DNA of 54,521 nt, from the NCBI GenBank assembly GCA_020072565.1, contig JAIQGI010000044.1, positions 1 to 54,521 on the forward strand, given 5' to 3'. The notes under the pieces are model-generated. The model ran no database searches. It was given only the letters and a program-made list of their open reading frames with translations, and was not told where the DNA came from. The stretch comes from Terriglobia bacterium. GTDB lineage: Bacteria; Acidobacteriota; UBA6911. Below are positions 25,643 to 33,808 of the stretch, piece by piece. The translations under genes were made by a program, and so were the position numbers. Every line of letters begins with the position of its first letter. Within the stretch, counting starts at the first letter, position 1.

Positions 25643-26407
25643 ATGAAGGATCTCTTTCAGCTATCGGGCGTGTTTCTGGTCACGGGTGGCACGCGTGGAA
25701 TCGGAAGAGCCATGTCGCTAAGGCTCGGACGGGCTGGCGCCACTGTCGTGGCGAACTATGTAAGGAATGAAAAAGCGGCGATTGAACTCACGTCAGTGGC
25801 TGAGAGCGAAGGGCTGAAAGTTGAACCATGTCGCGCAGACTTGACTACGCCGGAAGGACTTCGCAGCATTGAGAGTCGCGTGCAGCAATTGGGGGGGGCG
25901 CTTTGCGGGTTGATTCACTGCGCTGCCACGGGGACCCACCGCTCATTTGAGGAATCAACCTCGCGACACCTCGATTGGACGTTCTCCCTCAATGTCCGGG
26001 CTTTTTTTGAACTGATAAAGATGTTACTTCCAAGGTTGGTGAGGGGTTCGAGCATCATTGCGGTCAGCTCGCCAGGCGCACTCCGTGCAGTTCAACGCTA
26101 TGCCGTGATAGGTGCGTCAAAAGGCGCACTGGAGTCTCTGGCGAGACACATGGCCATCGAACTTGCACCCAAGGAGATTCGAGTAAATATTCTTGCACCT
26201 GGAGCTGTCGATACCGATACCTGGAGGTCAATCCCAGGAGGTGACACTGTCCTGAATGAAGCGGCAAGACGATCACCCATTGGCCGTCTGGTCACGGCGG
26301 AGGAAGTCGCTTTCGCCGCTCATTTTCTTTTATCCCAGGCTGCCTCGGGAATCAACGGACAGACGCTGGTCGTTGATGGGGGCACAGGCGTTGCAGCTTG
26401 GTGCTGA
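25643..26407 (+). CDS. FabL-like enoyl-ACP reductase (SDR family)
   Basis: From ATG 25643 the protein has 254 residues. It has the SDR cofactor motif VTGGTRGIGRA, an IHCAATGTHRSFEE segment in place of NNAG, and a catalytic tyrosine and lysine spaced by six residues (Y153-AVIGAS-K160). That YxxxxxxK spacing is typical of FabI/FabL enoyl reductases rather than the YxxxK of FabG-type ketoreductases. GAVDTDTW and the C-terminal GQTLVVDGG also match FabL. It would reduce trans-2-enoyl-ACP with NAD(P)H. An alternative TTG start at 25622 overlaps the upstream stop. The ACP gene follows 91 bp downstream, supporting a thioester substrate. Confidence 0.82.
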   Translation: MKDLFQLSGVFLVTGGTRGIGRAMSLRLGRAGATVVANYVRNEKAAIELTSVAESEGLKVEPCRADLTTPEGLRSIESRVQQLGGALCGLIHCAATGTHRSFEESTSRHLDWTFSLNVRAFFELIKMLLPRLVRGSSIIAVSSPGALRAVQRYAVIGASKGALESLARHMAIELAPKEIRVNILAPGAVDTDTWRSIPGGDTVLNEAARRSPIGRLVTAEEVAFAAHFLLSQAASGINGQTLVVDGGTGVAAWC

Positions 26408-26498
26408 TTGATAGGGTCAGCCACTAGCGCCTGTTCTTTAGAATTATCAGCATTTTATCCAAACGCGTAAATAACAATCAAGGCTGGAAGAGTAATCT

Positions 26499-26741
26499 AT
26501 GGAAGACCTGCTGCAAAAAGTACGCCGAGCATTCTCGGCCACTTTCGACGTTGATCCGTCGTCCGTAAACTTCGACACGAGTCCGAAAAATATTCCTGCA
26601 TGGGATTCGATGGGGCACGTCGCACTGGCCAGCAAACTGGAGAGAGAATTTGGTCTTACATTCGACGTAGATGAATTGATGGAAATGGAAGATGTACGCC
26701 AGATTGTTCGAATCGTTGAGTCCAAATCGGTCAAGTCTTGA
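26499..26741 (+). CDS. Dedicated acyl carrier protein
   Basis: This is an 80-residue acidic four-helix carrier protein. The phosphopantetheine attachment serine is S37 in the WDSMGH motif (usual DSL/DSM). The following EFGLTFDVDELMEMEDVRQIV helix is the partner-recognition region. It would carry the acyl (or aminoacyl) chain for the neighbouring ligase, FabL-like, FabZ-like and Lux-type enzymes. It ends one base before the ligase start, so the two are translationally linked. It is clearly not the housekeeping AcpP, whose neighbours are fab genes. Confidence 0.9.
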   Translation: MEDLLQKVRRAFSATFDVDPSSVNFDTSPKNIPAWDSMGHVALASKLEREFGLTFDVDELMEMEDVRQIVRIVESKSVKS

Positions 26742-26742
26742 C

Positions 26743-28209
26743 ATGGCTAAGTCCGAGGAATGGAATTTTGCGGGCCGCCTCATTCAGCGTCTCGGGCCTG
26801 GTTCCTGCCTCATCGACGCTTCCTCCGGAGAGACTCTCCGAGGCCGCGCAATCACCGATACGATCATAGCATTCGCCGCCGGGTTTCTATCGACGGGTAT
26901 GCACGCAGGTGACCGAGTTCTTATCGGTTGTGGTCTGAGCCCGGGAAGCGCCCTTGCGTACCTGGGTGCAATGTACGCGGGCCTTGTTCCCGTGCCGGTC
27001 GAGCAGCGCGTACTCCCGATTTACGGCGAGGCACTCTTGGACAAGACGGGCGCAAAGGCAGCCTGGACTGCAAGGGACATTGGGCTCGACTGCACTGGGG
27101 ATCGTAACGTCGTTCGCGCGCAAGGATATTTCACTGGCAGTGGTGCTTGTTCGTTGAAGCCCTTCCCGTCCTCGGAGACTGATATAGCCGCCTTGATGCC
27201 GACGTCGGGGTCGACCGGCATTCCGCGGCTTGTAATGGTTAGTCACGGTAATTTGCTCGCCAACACGGAAGCAATTGTTCGCAGCCAAAAGCTGGGAACC
27301 GATGAGAGAGCCATGCTGGTAATGCCGATCAGCTACGTGTTCGGCGCCAGTATACTCCACAGCCACATGTATCAAGGTGGAGCGGTCGTGTTTGATTCGC
27401 GCTTCACATTTCCAGACAAGGTGCTCCGTGCCATAAATGCGCACGCTTGCACCACCTTTGCGGGCGTCCCAACAGCTTACAGTATGCTGCTGAGACGCTC
27501 AAACCTAAGATCTATTCCTTTGCCGACGTTGCGGCGATTCCTGCAGGCAGGCGGCGCGCTTTCTACACAAAGCATCCAGGAAACCCGCCAAATCGTTCCC
27601 AGCGCAGCGTTCTTTGTTATGTACGGCCAAACCGAGGCCACAGCGCGTATCTCCTGCCTTCCGCCCGAAAGGCTCCAGGAGAAACTAGGAAGCGCGGGTG
27701 TGCCGCTTGACAACCTCACCGTTCATATTAAGGACGATGAGGGACGAGAATTGCCCGCCGGGCAAACCGGTGAGGTCTGGGTGCGAGGTCCATCGGTCTG
27801 TTGCGGTTACTTAGACGATCCCGAAGAAACGAAGCGCAAGTTTGTGGACGGGTGGTTACGAACAGACGACCTGGGCTCTCTTGATAAAGATGGCTACCTG
27901 TGGATCAAAGGCCGCAAGGGTGAATTTGTCAAGATGCGCGGACTTCGAGTGAGCTTTGCCGAGGTGGAAGCCAAAGTTGCCGCAGTTTCGGGTGTCTGCG
28001 AGTGTGCCGCAACTGCCGTGCCACATCGTGAAGCCGGAGAAGCGTTGGCAGTTTTCATCGTGCCGGAGGCTGGAGACAGCGGAGTGTGCGAACGAGTTCG
28101 CCGCTCGTTACCTTTCCATTGGACCTGCGAGAACGTACGGGTCCTTGCGGAGATACCGAAAACGTCCAACGGTAAGATCGCTCGTTCCCAACTGATGAGC
28201 TTCCTATGA
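26743..28209 (+). CDS. AMP-dependent acyl-ACP/CoA ligase
   Basis: The 488-residue protein, starting at ATG 26743 directly after the ACP stop, is an ANL-superfamily adenylating enzyme. Motifs in order are LMPTSGSTGIPRLVMVSHGNL (A3 P-loop), VMPISYVFGASI, FVMYGQTEATARIS (A5), GWLRTDDLG (A7), GRKGEFVKMRGLRVSFAEVE (A8), and IPKTSNGKIARSQL with the catalytic lysine (A10). It most likely activates a carboxylic acid as acyl-AMP and loads it on the adjacent ACP. Its stop overlaps the LuxE-like start by four bases. The acid could be a fatty, hydroxy or amino acid; sequence alone does not tell. Confidence 0.87.
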   Translation: MAKSEEWNFAGRLIQRLGPGSCLIDASSGETLRGRAITDTIIAFAAGFLSTGMHAGDRVLIGCGLSPGSALAYLGAMYAGLVPVPVEQRVLPIYGEALLDKTGAKAAWTARDIGLDCTGDRNVVRAQGYFTGSGACSLKPFPSSETDIAALMPTSGSTGIPRLVMVSHGNLLANTEAIVRSQKLGTDERAMLVMPISYVFGASILHSHMYQGGAVVFDSRFTFPDKVLRAINAHACTTFAGVPTAYSMLLRRSNLRSIPLPTLRRFLQAGGALSTQSIQETRQIVPSAAFFVMYGQTEATARISCLPPERLQEKLGSAGVPLDNLTVHIKDDEGRELPAGQTGEVWVRGPSVCCGYLDDPEETKRKFVDGWLRTDDLGSLDKDGYLWIKGRKGEFVKMRGLRVSFAEVEAKVAAVSGVCECAATAVPHREAGEALAVFIVPEAGDSGVCERVRRSLPFHWTCENVRVLAEIPKTSNGKIARSQLMSFL

Positions 28210-29330
28210 CCGATCTGACAGAGATCGAACGTCGCATCGATACGCTTTTTGTATCTCCGCCGTATGCGGCAGAGCCTTCGCTGCGACTCTCTAACTTACT
28301 TGCGCTGCTCCAAGATGAACTGGAGTATGCAGCCGCCAGGAATCCGCACTTTCGCAACTACTTGGACAATTGGCCAGTTGACTACCATACTGCAGAAGCG
28401 ATTGCTGATCTGCCCTTTTTGCCGGTCGGCGCGTTTAAGGCTAATCCGCCATTAACATTGATTAACACCGATGAGATAAAGCGCATCTTGTCTTCGAGCG
28501 CGACGACCGGTCAGGTACCCAGTCGCGTGTTTTTGGATAACGCCACGGCGAGGCGGATGACCAAAGGCATCATAACGATAATCCGCGATTTCATAGGTTC
28601 GGCCCGGAGACCTTTCCTCGTGATAGACACTTCGGACAAACTGTCCGGAGAGGCCGAGCTCGGCGCGCGCGGTGCGGCAATTCAGGGACTGATACCCTTC
28701 GCGACCGAAACTGTTTGCTGCCTCAATGGCGACACGGTCACGGCCCCGTCGCTCGATCTCAGAAAGCTCATGGATTGTGGGCAAAAGTGGAAACAAGCGG
28801 ATGTCATCGTCTACGGGTTTACATATGTCATCTGGAATTATTTTGTAAAACCGTTGGAATCGGCGGGCATGAAATTGGACATGCCCAATGTTCGGGTGCT
28901 GCATAGCGGTGGGTGGAAGCGTCTGGAGGCACAGGCGGTGACGAAGGATATGTTCGCCGCACGCGTGGCCTCTGTGTTTGGTTGCTCACCAAAGGATGTC
29001 ATCGACTTCTATGGCATGGTGGAAAACGTGGGAGTCGTGTATCCGGATTGCCCATACAGCAATAAACACGCCCCTACATTCGCAGAGGTGATCATAAGAA
29101 ATCCCCTGACGCTGCAGCCGGTCGACGTTGGAGAGCAAGGGTTGGTTCAAGTCTGCAGTGCGCTGCCTACTAGCTTCACGGGTTTCCTGGTATTGACCGA
29201 GGACATCGGCGAAGTCGTCGACTATGACAATTGTCCCTGCGGACGGCGGGGCATCTGTTTCCACTTTGTCAAGCGTGTCCCAAAGGCAGAGTTAAGAGGC
29301 TGCGGAAACATGGACGTCAGCCGCCGCTAG
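28206..29330 (+). CDS. LuxE-like acyl-protein synthetase
   Basis: The 374-residue protein matches the acyl-protein synthetase (LuxE) family, the ATP-dependent component of fatty acid reductase. The SSSATTGQVPSRVFLD segment is the ATP-binding TSGTTG-like motif. FYGMVENVGVVYPDC and VEVVDYDN-type segments follow (here GEVVDYDNCPCGRRG), and the C-terminal AELRGCGN places a cysteine (C366) at the position that accepts the acyl group in LuxE. It starts within the ligase stop codon (ATGA). With the LuxC-like protein it should activate an acid and hand it on for reduction to an aldehyde. There is no luciferase gene (luxAB) in the window. Confidence 0.87.
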   Translation: MTDLTEIERRIDTLFVSPPYAAEPSLRLSNLLALLQDELEYAAARNPHFRNYLDNWPVDYHTAEAIADLPFLPVGAFKANPPLTLINTDEIKRILSSSATTGQVPSRVFLDNATARRMTKGIITIIRDFIGSARRPFLVIDTSDKLSGEAELGARGAAIQGLIPFATETVCCLNGDTVTAPSLDLRKLMDCGQKWKQADVIVYGFTYVIWNYFVKPLESAGMKLDMPNVRVLHSGGWKRLEAQAVTKDMFAARVASVFGCSPKDVIDFYGMVENVGVVYPDCPYSNKHAPTFAEVIIRNPLTLQPVDVGEQGLVQVCSALPTSFTGFLVLTEDIGEVVDYDNCPCGRRGICFHFVKRVPKAELRGCGNMDVSRR

Positions 29331-29352
29331 TTTTAGACGACCACAACAAACG

Positions 29353-30609
29353 ATGCGTGAAATGATTCGCAGATTGGATTCTCCTCAGGAATTCGCCGAG
29401 ACAGCCAGCCGACTTCGACAGGTCGCCACGGAGAAGCCGCTGTCTGCGACTATGGTGCTCGAAATCTTCGAGCGGTGGGCGTCCGCCCTTCATGGTCCCG
29501 GGCTGGATGGCGTGCCGGGTTTGGCTTTTTTTCGCTTGTGGTTGCGCCGCGGAACGCTGGAGCCGATCTTGCGAAGGGAACTCGGTTTGGACCTGCTCGA
29601 TGGCGGGTGGCGAGATGAAGGTCGCACAAGACTCCGGAGTTTTCCTGTTGGAGTGGTTGGACACTGGCCTGCGGGCAACATCGAAATTCAGCCCGTAGTA
29701 TCGCTCACGTGTGCCCTCCTCGGAGGAAACGCTTGTGTGGTGCGCGTTCCGTCAGGGCTGCAGGAAGCCACACGCTACATAATCGAAAAACTGGAACAGG
29801 CCGATGAGAGTGGTGTGTTGCCTCAGCGCATATTGATGACGACATTCGAGCACTCGAGGTTTGATCTTCACCGGGCAATGGCTCAGGTTGTAGACGGCGC
29901 TATGATCTGGGGTGGGGCAGAGGCCGTCACGCAGATCCGCGGACTGCCATTTCCTCACTGGGCGCGCATCGCTGCATTCGGCCCAAGGCTGTCCGTAGCA
30001 GCGATGGATGCGAGTTCGTGGGGGAATAGGTCTGAGCGAGATTCGTGGTGCCGCCGTATCGCTCGAGACGTTTGGCAGTTTGAGCAGCAAGCTTGTTCCT
30101 CACCACAGGCGCTCTTTCTCGAGCGAGATTCCAGATGTGATCTGAATGAATTTCTACAATGTCTCAGGCGGGCCTTTGACGAAGAGAATCGCCTGCATCC
30201 GCGACGCATTATCGATCTCGCATTGACTTCCGCAATCTGCCAGGCGCGCTCGTCATGGCTTCTGGATGATATCGCCCATCGTGCGTTATTTCCAAAATCA
30301 CCGGACTGGACGATCCTTATCGGTGAGGGGCCAGTCATTCCTAACCCGACCCAGGGTAGAACCTTGAACGTCCTCGTTGTGGATAGTCTCTTCGAACCGA
30401 TTGCCAGGTTTGACGGTACCGTGCAGACCCTGGGACTGGGTGTATCCGATGTCCACAAAGAGGAATCACTCGCACTTGCTGCGGGACAAAGGGGCGTCGA
30501 CAGGATCGTAAAGCTCGGAAGAATGCACGTTTTCAGCTCTCCGTGGGACGGCGCCGATTTGATTCGCCCGATGGTTCGCCTTGTACGACACCTACGCTCA
30601 CAAAACTGA
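29353..30609 (+). CDS. LuxC-like acyl-CoA/acyl-protein reductase
   Basis: The 418-residue protein belongs to the aldehyde-dehydrogenase-fold LuxC family, which reduces a thioester-bound acyl group to an aldehyde with NADPH. Recognisable are GVVGHWPAGNIEIQPVVSL, GGNACVVRVPSG, an MIWGGAEAV segment and the catalytic cysteine C248 in FEQQACSSPQALF. The glutamate-rich KEESLALAAGQRGVDRIVKLGRMH segment is typical of the C-terminal catalytic part. It follows the LuxE-like gene by 22 bp, which preserves the luxC/luxE partnership in inverted order. The product aldehyde may be used for EPS or lipid modification (inference). Confidence 0.87.
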   Translation: MREMIRRLDSPQEFAETASRLRQVATEKPLSATMVLEIFERWASALHGPGLDGVPGLAFFRLWLRRGTLEPILRRELGLDLLDGGWRDEGRTRLRSFPVGVVGHWPAGNIEIQPVVSLTCALLGGNACVVRVPSGLQEATRYIIEKLEQADESGVLPQRILMTTFEHSRFDLHRAMAQVVDGAMIWGGAEAVTQIRGLPFPHWARIAAFGPRLSVAAMDASSWGNRSERDSWCRRIARDVWQFEQQACSSPQALFLERDSRCDLNEFLQCLRRAFDEENRLHPRRIIDLALTSAICQARSSWLLDDIAHRALFPKSPDWTILIGEGPVIPNPTQGRTLNVLVVDSLFEPIARFDGTVQTLGLGVSDVHKEESLALAAGQRGVDRIVKLGRMHVFSSPWDGADLIRPMVRLVRHLRSQN

Positions 30610-30645
30610 TGATTCATTTCCCTTCAGAACATCAAGGATCTCATC

Positions 30646-31545
30646 ATGAGAGAAGGTGAGGCCTTTCTAGATGCACTGGATCGTAGAGCCAAGATTCTAG
30701 CGCCGGCTGCGAGGGCGACCTACGAAGCAAATCGCAATCTGTGCTCCTGGCTGCTTGATCCACTGGCGCGTTGGTCTGAGGCAGCATACGGTAATCGAGC
30801 TTTCGATGATGCCGCCAGAGGATACGCGAAATACTGCATGGCTGTTGGGAAAGCCCAAGAGGTCTACGAGCGCGCTAGAAGGTACACCACTGAAGACATG
30901 CCACAAATCATGTCCGGTGTGTACGAAGACGATGGCTACATGGTGCCGTACATGTGGGCCGCAGTTTTAATTTATGCGTTCTGGCCGTCTATGATCAACC
31001 ACATCGCGATCTTTCGAGACGAGTTCCTGAAGTGCTTGCCCAGAGAGTCAAGGATACTTGAGCTCGCCTGCGGGCATGGTGTGTTGAGCCTACTGGCCGC
31101 GGAGGAACGACCGGACGTTCAGGTTCAGGGTGTAGATATCAGCCCGCCAGCGATCGCAATTGCGAATCGCCTTCTTGACGTCTCTGGGCACTCCGCCAGG
31201 ATCACTTATGCCGTCAAGGACGCGCTCCAATCCGAAGCCATAGCGGGTCAGACAGGATACGATGGAATAATATCCGCGATGCTGGCGGAACATTTGCCCG
31301 ATCCACGACCTCTTTTCACCGCTGTGTCAAGGCAACTGTCCAAGGATGGCTATGTGTTTTTCAGCACAGCTATTGAGTCTGCGCAACGTGACCACGTCTT
31401 CGAAATGAACCATGAGAGCCAACCTATTCAAATGGCTGAGGCCGCACGGCTCCGTGTGACGCGGCTGGTATCTGACGCGGGCACAGTACCGCCCGGCTGT
31501 CACTTCCTCCCCAGGGCAACGGCGATGATCTTTAGACCACGATAA
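30646..31545 (+). CDS. Class I SAM-dependent methyltransferase
   Basis: The 299-residue protein has an N-terminal helical part (about 1-120) followed by a Rossmann-type methyltransferase. ILELACGHGVLSLLA is the SAM-binding motif I, VQGVDISPPAIAIANRLL supplies the acidic residue for the ribose, and YDGIISAMLAEHLPDP is motif IV. Position between the LuxC-like and FabZ-like genes suggests it methylates the acyl product or its sugar acceptor, but the substrate is unknown. The C-terminal ...PPGCHFLPRATAMIF is not diagnostic. Confidence 0.82.
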   Translation: MREGEAFLDALDRRAKILAPAARATYEANRNLCSWLLDPLARWSEAAYGNRAFDDAARGYAKYCMAVGKAQEVYERARRYTTEDMPQIMSGVYEDDGYMVPYMWAAVLIYAFWPSMINHIAIFRDEFLKCLPRESRILELACGHGVLSLLAAEERPDVQVQGVDISPPAIAIANRLLDVSGHSARITYAVKDALQSEAIAGQTGYDGIISAMLAEHLPDPRPLFTAVSRQLSKDGYVFFSTAIESAQRDHVFEMNHESQPIQMAEAARLRVTRLVSDAGTVPPGCHFLPRATAMIFRPR

Positions 31546-31609
31546 GAACAGATCAGACGACGCAAGATCTATATATTTGCACCTAATCTGCGGGCAAACG
31601 GATTAACAT

Positions 31610-32068
31610 ATGTCCAAACCATTAATGTGTTTCGAGGAAGTGCGGGCCCTACTAAAGCAGCGATTCCCTATGATTATGGTGGACAATGTCCTGGCACTAG
31701 AACCCGGAAGGAGCATCCGCGCGACGAAGAATGTTACGGGCAACGAAATTCAACTCCTAGGCCATTTCCCTGAATACGCTGTGATGCCCGGCTCGATGAT
31801 CCTGGAGGCAATTGGCCAGGCGGCCTCGATACTGTTTTCAAAGACGACTGGCACCGGGACAGGTGCTGGAGAATTTTTGGTGTTGGGGCTTGTTGACGAT
31901 ATGAGATTCCTCGTTCCGGTGACTCCGGGGGATCAAATGGAGATCAGCGTGGATGTGGCAAAAATCGTCAAAGACGTTGCATTTGTAAAAGGGGTTGTTA
32001 CGGTCGGAGATATCGTCGTGGCAACAGGCAAACTCGGCTTCGCGCGAAGACGACTGCAGGCAATCTGA
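31610..32068 (+). CDS. FabZ-like 3-hydroxyacyl-ACP dehydratase (hot-dog fold)
   Basis: This 152-residue hot-dog protein has FabZ-type catalytic residues: H52 in GHFPEYAVMPGS and E66 in ILEAIGQAA, spaced 14 residues apart as in FabZ. RFPMIMVDNVLALEPG at the N-terminus matches the family start. It would dehydrate a 3-hydroxyacyl-ACP to the enoyl-ACP that the FabL-like enzyme then reduces. A ketosynthase and a ketoreductase for chain extension are not present, so the module would depend on the housekeeping pathway or start from an imported hydroxyacyl chain. Confidence 0.85.
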   Translation: MSKPLMCFEEVRALLKQRFPMIMVDNVLALEPGRSIRATKNVTGNEIQLLGHFPEYAVMPGSMILEAIGQAASILFSKTTGTGTGAGEFLVLGLVDDMRFLVPVTPGDQMEISVDVAKIVKDVAFVKGVVTVGDIVVATGKLGFARRRLQAI

Positions 32069-32155
32069 GGTCGCATTTCATACTTTTTGACGCTGCAATC
32101 CAACATCTGACTCCCTACACAGTAGTGGTCTTGGAGTTTGAACGGAAGCAACATC

Positions 32156-32686
32156 ATGCGACGCGTAGCAAGGCAAGTCTTCAATCGAGTCCTCCACCTC
32201 ATGGCCAGGTTCCTTCCCGGCGCCACAAGCCTCAGGCCATTTCTTCATCGCCTACGAGGCGTAAGCATCAAAGGCAAGGTATTTATCGGAGACGACGTAT
32301 ATCTGGAAAACGAGTATCCCGAAGCAGTGGAACTGCGCGATGGGGCCTTGATAGGATTACGTTCTACGATCGTAGCTCACACTCGTGGAATCGGCCGAAT
32401 CATTATCGGCGAAAAGGCCGTGATTGGTGCAGGCAGCCTCGTAGTCTGCTCCGTGGGTAAAACCCTTGAAATTGGGGAAGGGTCCGTCATATCCGTTGGT
32501 TCTGTTGTCACCAACAACATTCCCCCATTCACTTTGTGCGGCGGTCCCCGGGTCCAGGTTTGTGCCAAGGTCACCGTCCCATTCACGTTACAAACTAGTT
32601 ATGAGGCGTTTGTTAGAGGCCTCGTGCCAATCCGTGACGTAGAGCCGCCAGAGGACACATGCTCTACAGGCAACAAAAGCGGGTGA
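32156..32686 (+). CDS. Hexapeptide-repeat acyltransferase
   Basis: I choose ATG 32156 because GGAAG at 32144-32148 is ideally placed; an earlier TTG adds six residues. The 176-residue protein has a basic, amphipathic N-terminus (RRVARQVFNRVLHLMARFLPG) and then a short left-handed beta-helix: IKGKVFIGDDVYLEN, IIIGEKAVIGAGSLVV, LEIGEGSVISVGSVV, NIPPFTLCGGPR. This resembles small EPS O-acetyltransferases. Its place at the end of the acyl module makes acyl (rather than only acetyl) transfer to a sugar a reasonable but unproven idea. Confidence 0.78.
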   Translation: MRRVARQVFNRVLHLMARFLPGATSLRPFLHRLRGVSIKGKVFIGDDVYLENEYPEAVELRDGALIGLRSTIVAHTRGIGRIIIGEKAVIGAGSLVVCSVGKTLEIGEGSVISVGSVVTNNIPPFTLCGGPRVQVCAKVTVPFTLQTSYEAFVRGLVPIRDVEPPEDTCSTGNKSG

Positions 32687-32776
32687 GTTAACCCAAGAAA
32701 GCCTTGCCAGTTGATCGCCTCGGCGAAACGTGTGGCACCCAATGCTGGGCAGATTAGCCGAATCCAATTAGGCACT

Positions 32777-33679
32777 ATGCCAGACTCACAGTACGTCATC
32801 ATAACTGCCGCGCATAACGAGGCGCCTTACATTGGGGCGACAATTGAGAGCGTCCTCACTCAGTCGGCTCTCCCCGCCCTATGGATCATTGCCAATGATC
32901 GTTCTATAGACGGTACCGCAGATATCGTAAGATTTCATGCAGAAGCCGCATCCTTCATTAAACTGATAGAGGTGCATTCTAACTGCACCGGTCGAGATTT
33001 CGCATCAAAAGCCAATGCGCTTAATGCAGCTCTTAGAACATTCTCGCTAGATAGATTTAATTTTCTGGGTATTCTCGATGCGGACGTCTCCATTCCATCT
33101 AATTATTATGGGACTCTGATCGGCCGATTTTTGTCCATCCCATCCCTTGGCCTGGCGGGCGGCATGATTCTCGACCGTCGAGATCACAGATACGCCCCTC
33201 GCGCTTTCGAGGGCATCCATAGCGTTGCCGGCGCAATTCAGCTTTTTCGAAAGGAGTGTTTTATTCAAATAGGACAGTTTCCACCCTTGCGCCACGGATT
33301 CGAAGATACGGTCGTCCAGATCATGGCTCGCATGAATGGATGGCAGACCATGACTTTTAATGATCTCCCAGTGCTTCATCATCGGCCCACAGGTATGGGC
33401 GCACCAGGTTTCTTGAGGGCTTGTCTCGATAGCGGGCGCGCAGAGTACTCTGTTGGTTACGGCATGTTCTATTCTCTCGCCAAGTCTCTGAGGCGCATCT
33501 TTGAGCGCCCTCCACTTCTGGGGGCAACATGCCATCTCGTAGGTTATCTTGCATCAATGCTCACTCGCCAAAGGCGATGTGTTCCGCCCGACTTTGTCCG
33601 ATACCTTCGTTTGGAACAACGCAGTCGCATTTATGACTTCTTCACGTTAGGTCATTATTCAAAACGTAGTCGTCCTTGA
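32777..33679 (+). CDS. Glycosyltransferase family 2
   Basis: From ATG 32777 the protein has 300 residues; an upstream in-frame ATG would add a non-homologous tail. YVIITAAHNEAPYIGATIESVL begins the GT-A fold, IIANDRSIDGTADIV is the nucleotide-binding DxS region, GILDADVSIPSNYY carries the DxD metal site, and GFEDTVVQIMARMNGW holds the catalytic-base ED motif. A hydrophobic C-terminal region follows. It should add a sugar to the lipid-linked EPS intermediate. Confidence 0.88.
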   Translation: MPDSQYVIITAAHNEAPYIGATIESVLTQSALPALWIIANDRSIDGTADIVRFHAEAASFIKLIEVHSNCTGRDFASKANALNAALRTFSLDRFNFLGILDADVSIPSNYYGTLIGRFLSIPSLGLAGGMILDRRDHRYAPRAFEGIHSVAGAIQLFRKECFIQIGQFPPLRHGFEDTVVQIMARMNGWQTMTFNDLPVLHHRPTGMGAPGFLRACLDSGRAEYSVGYGMFYSLAKSLRRIFERPPLLGATCHLVGYLASMLTRQRRCVPPDFVRYLRLEQRSRIYDFFTLGHYSKRSRP

Positions 33680-33808
33680 CGACACGCGGCGACAAATTGC
33701 CAATAATGTCAGACCGACACTCACAAGCCTGTATCGCAACCAGATCGCACCGCTCAATCGTTGACCGCATGCAACGCGCGCCAAGTCAAAACAGCTCTGC
33801 GAATTAGT

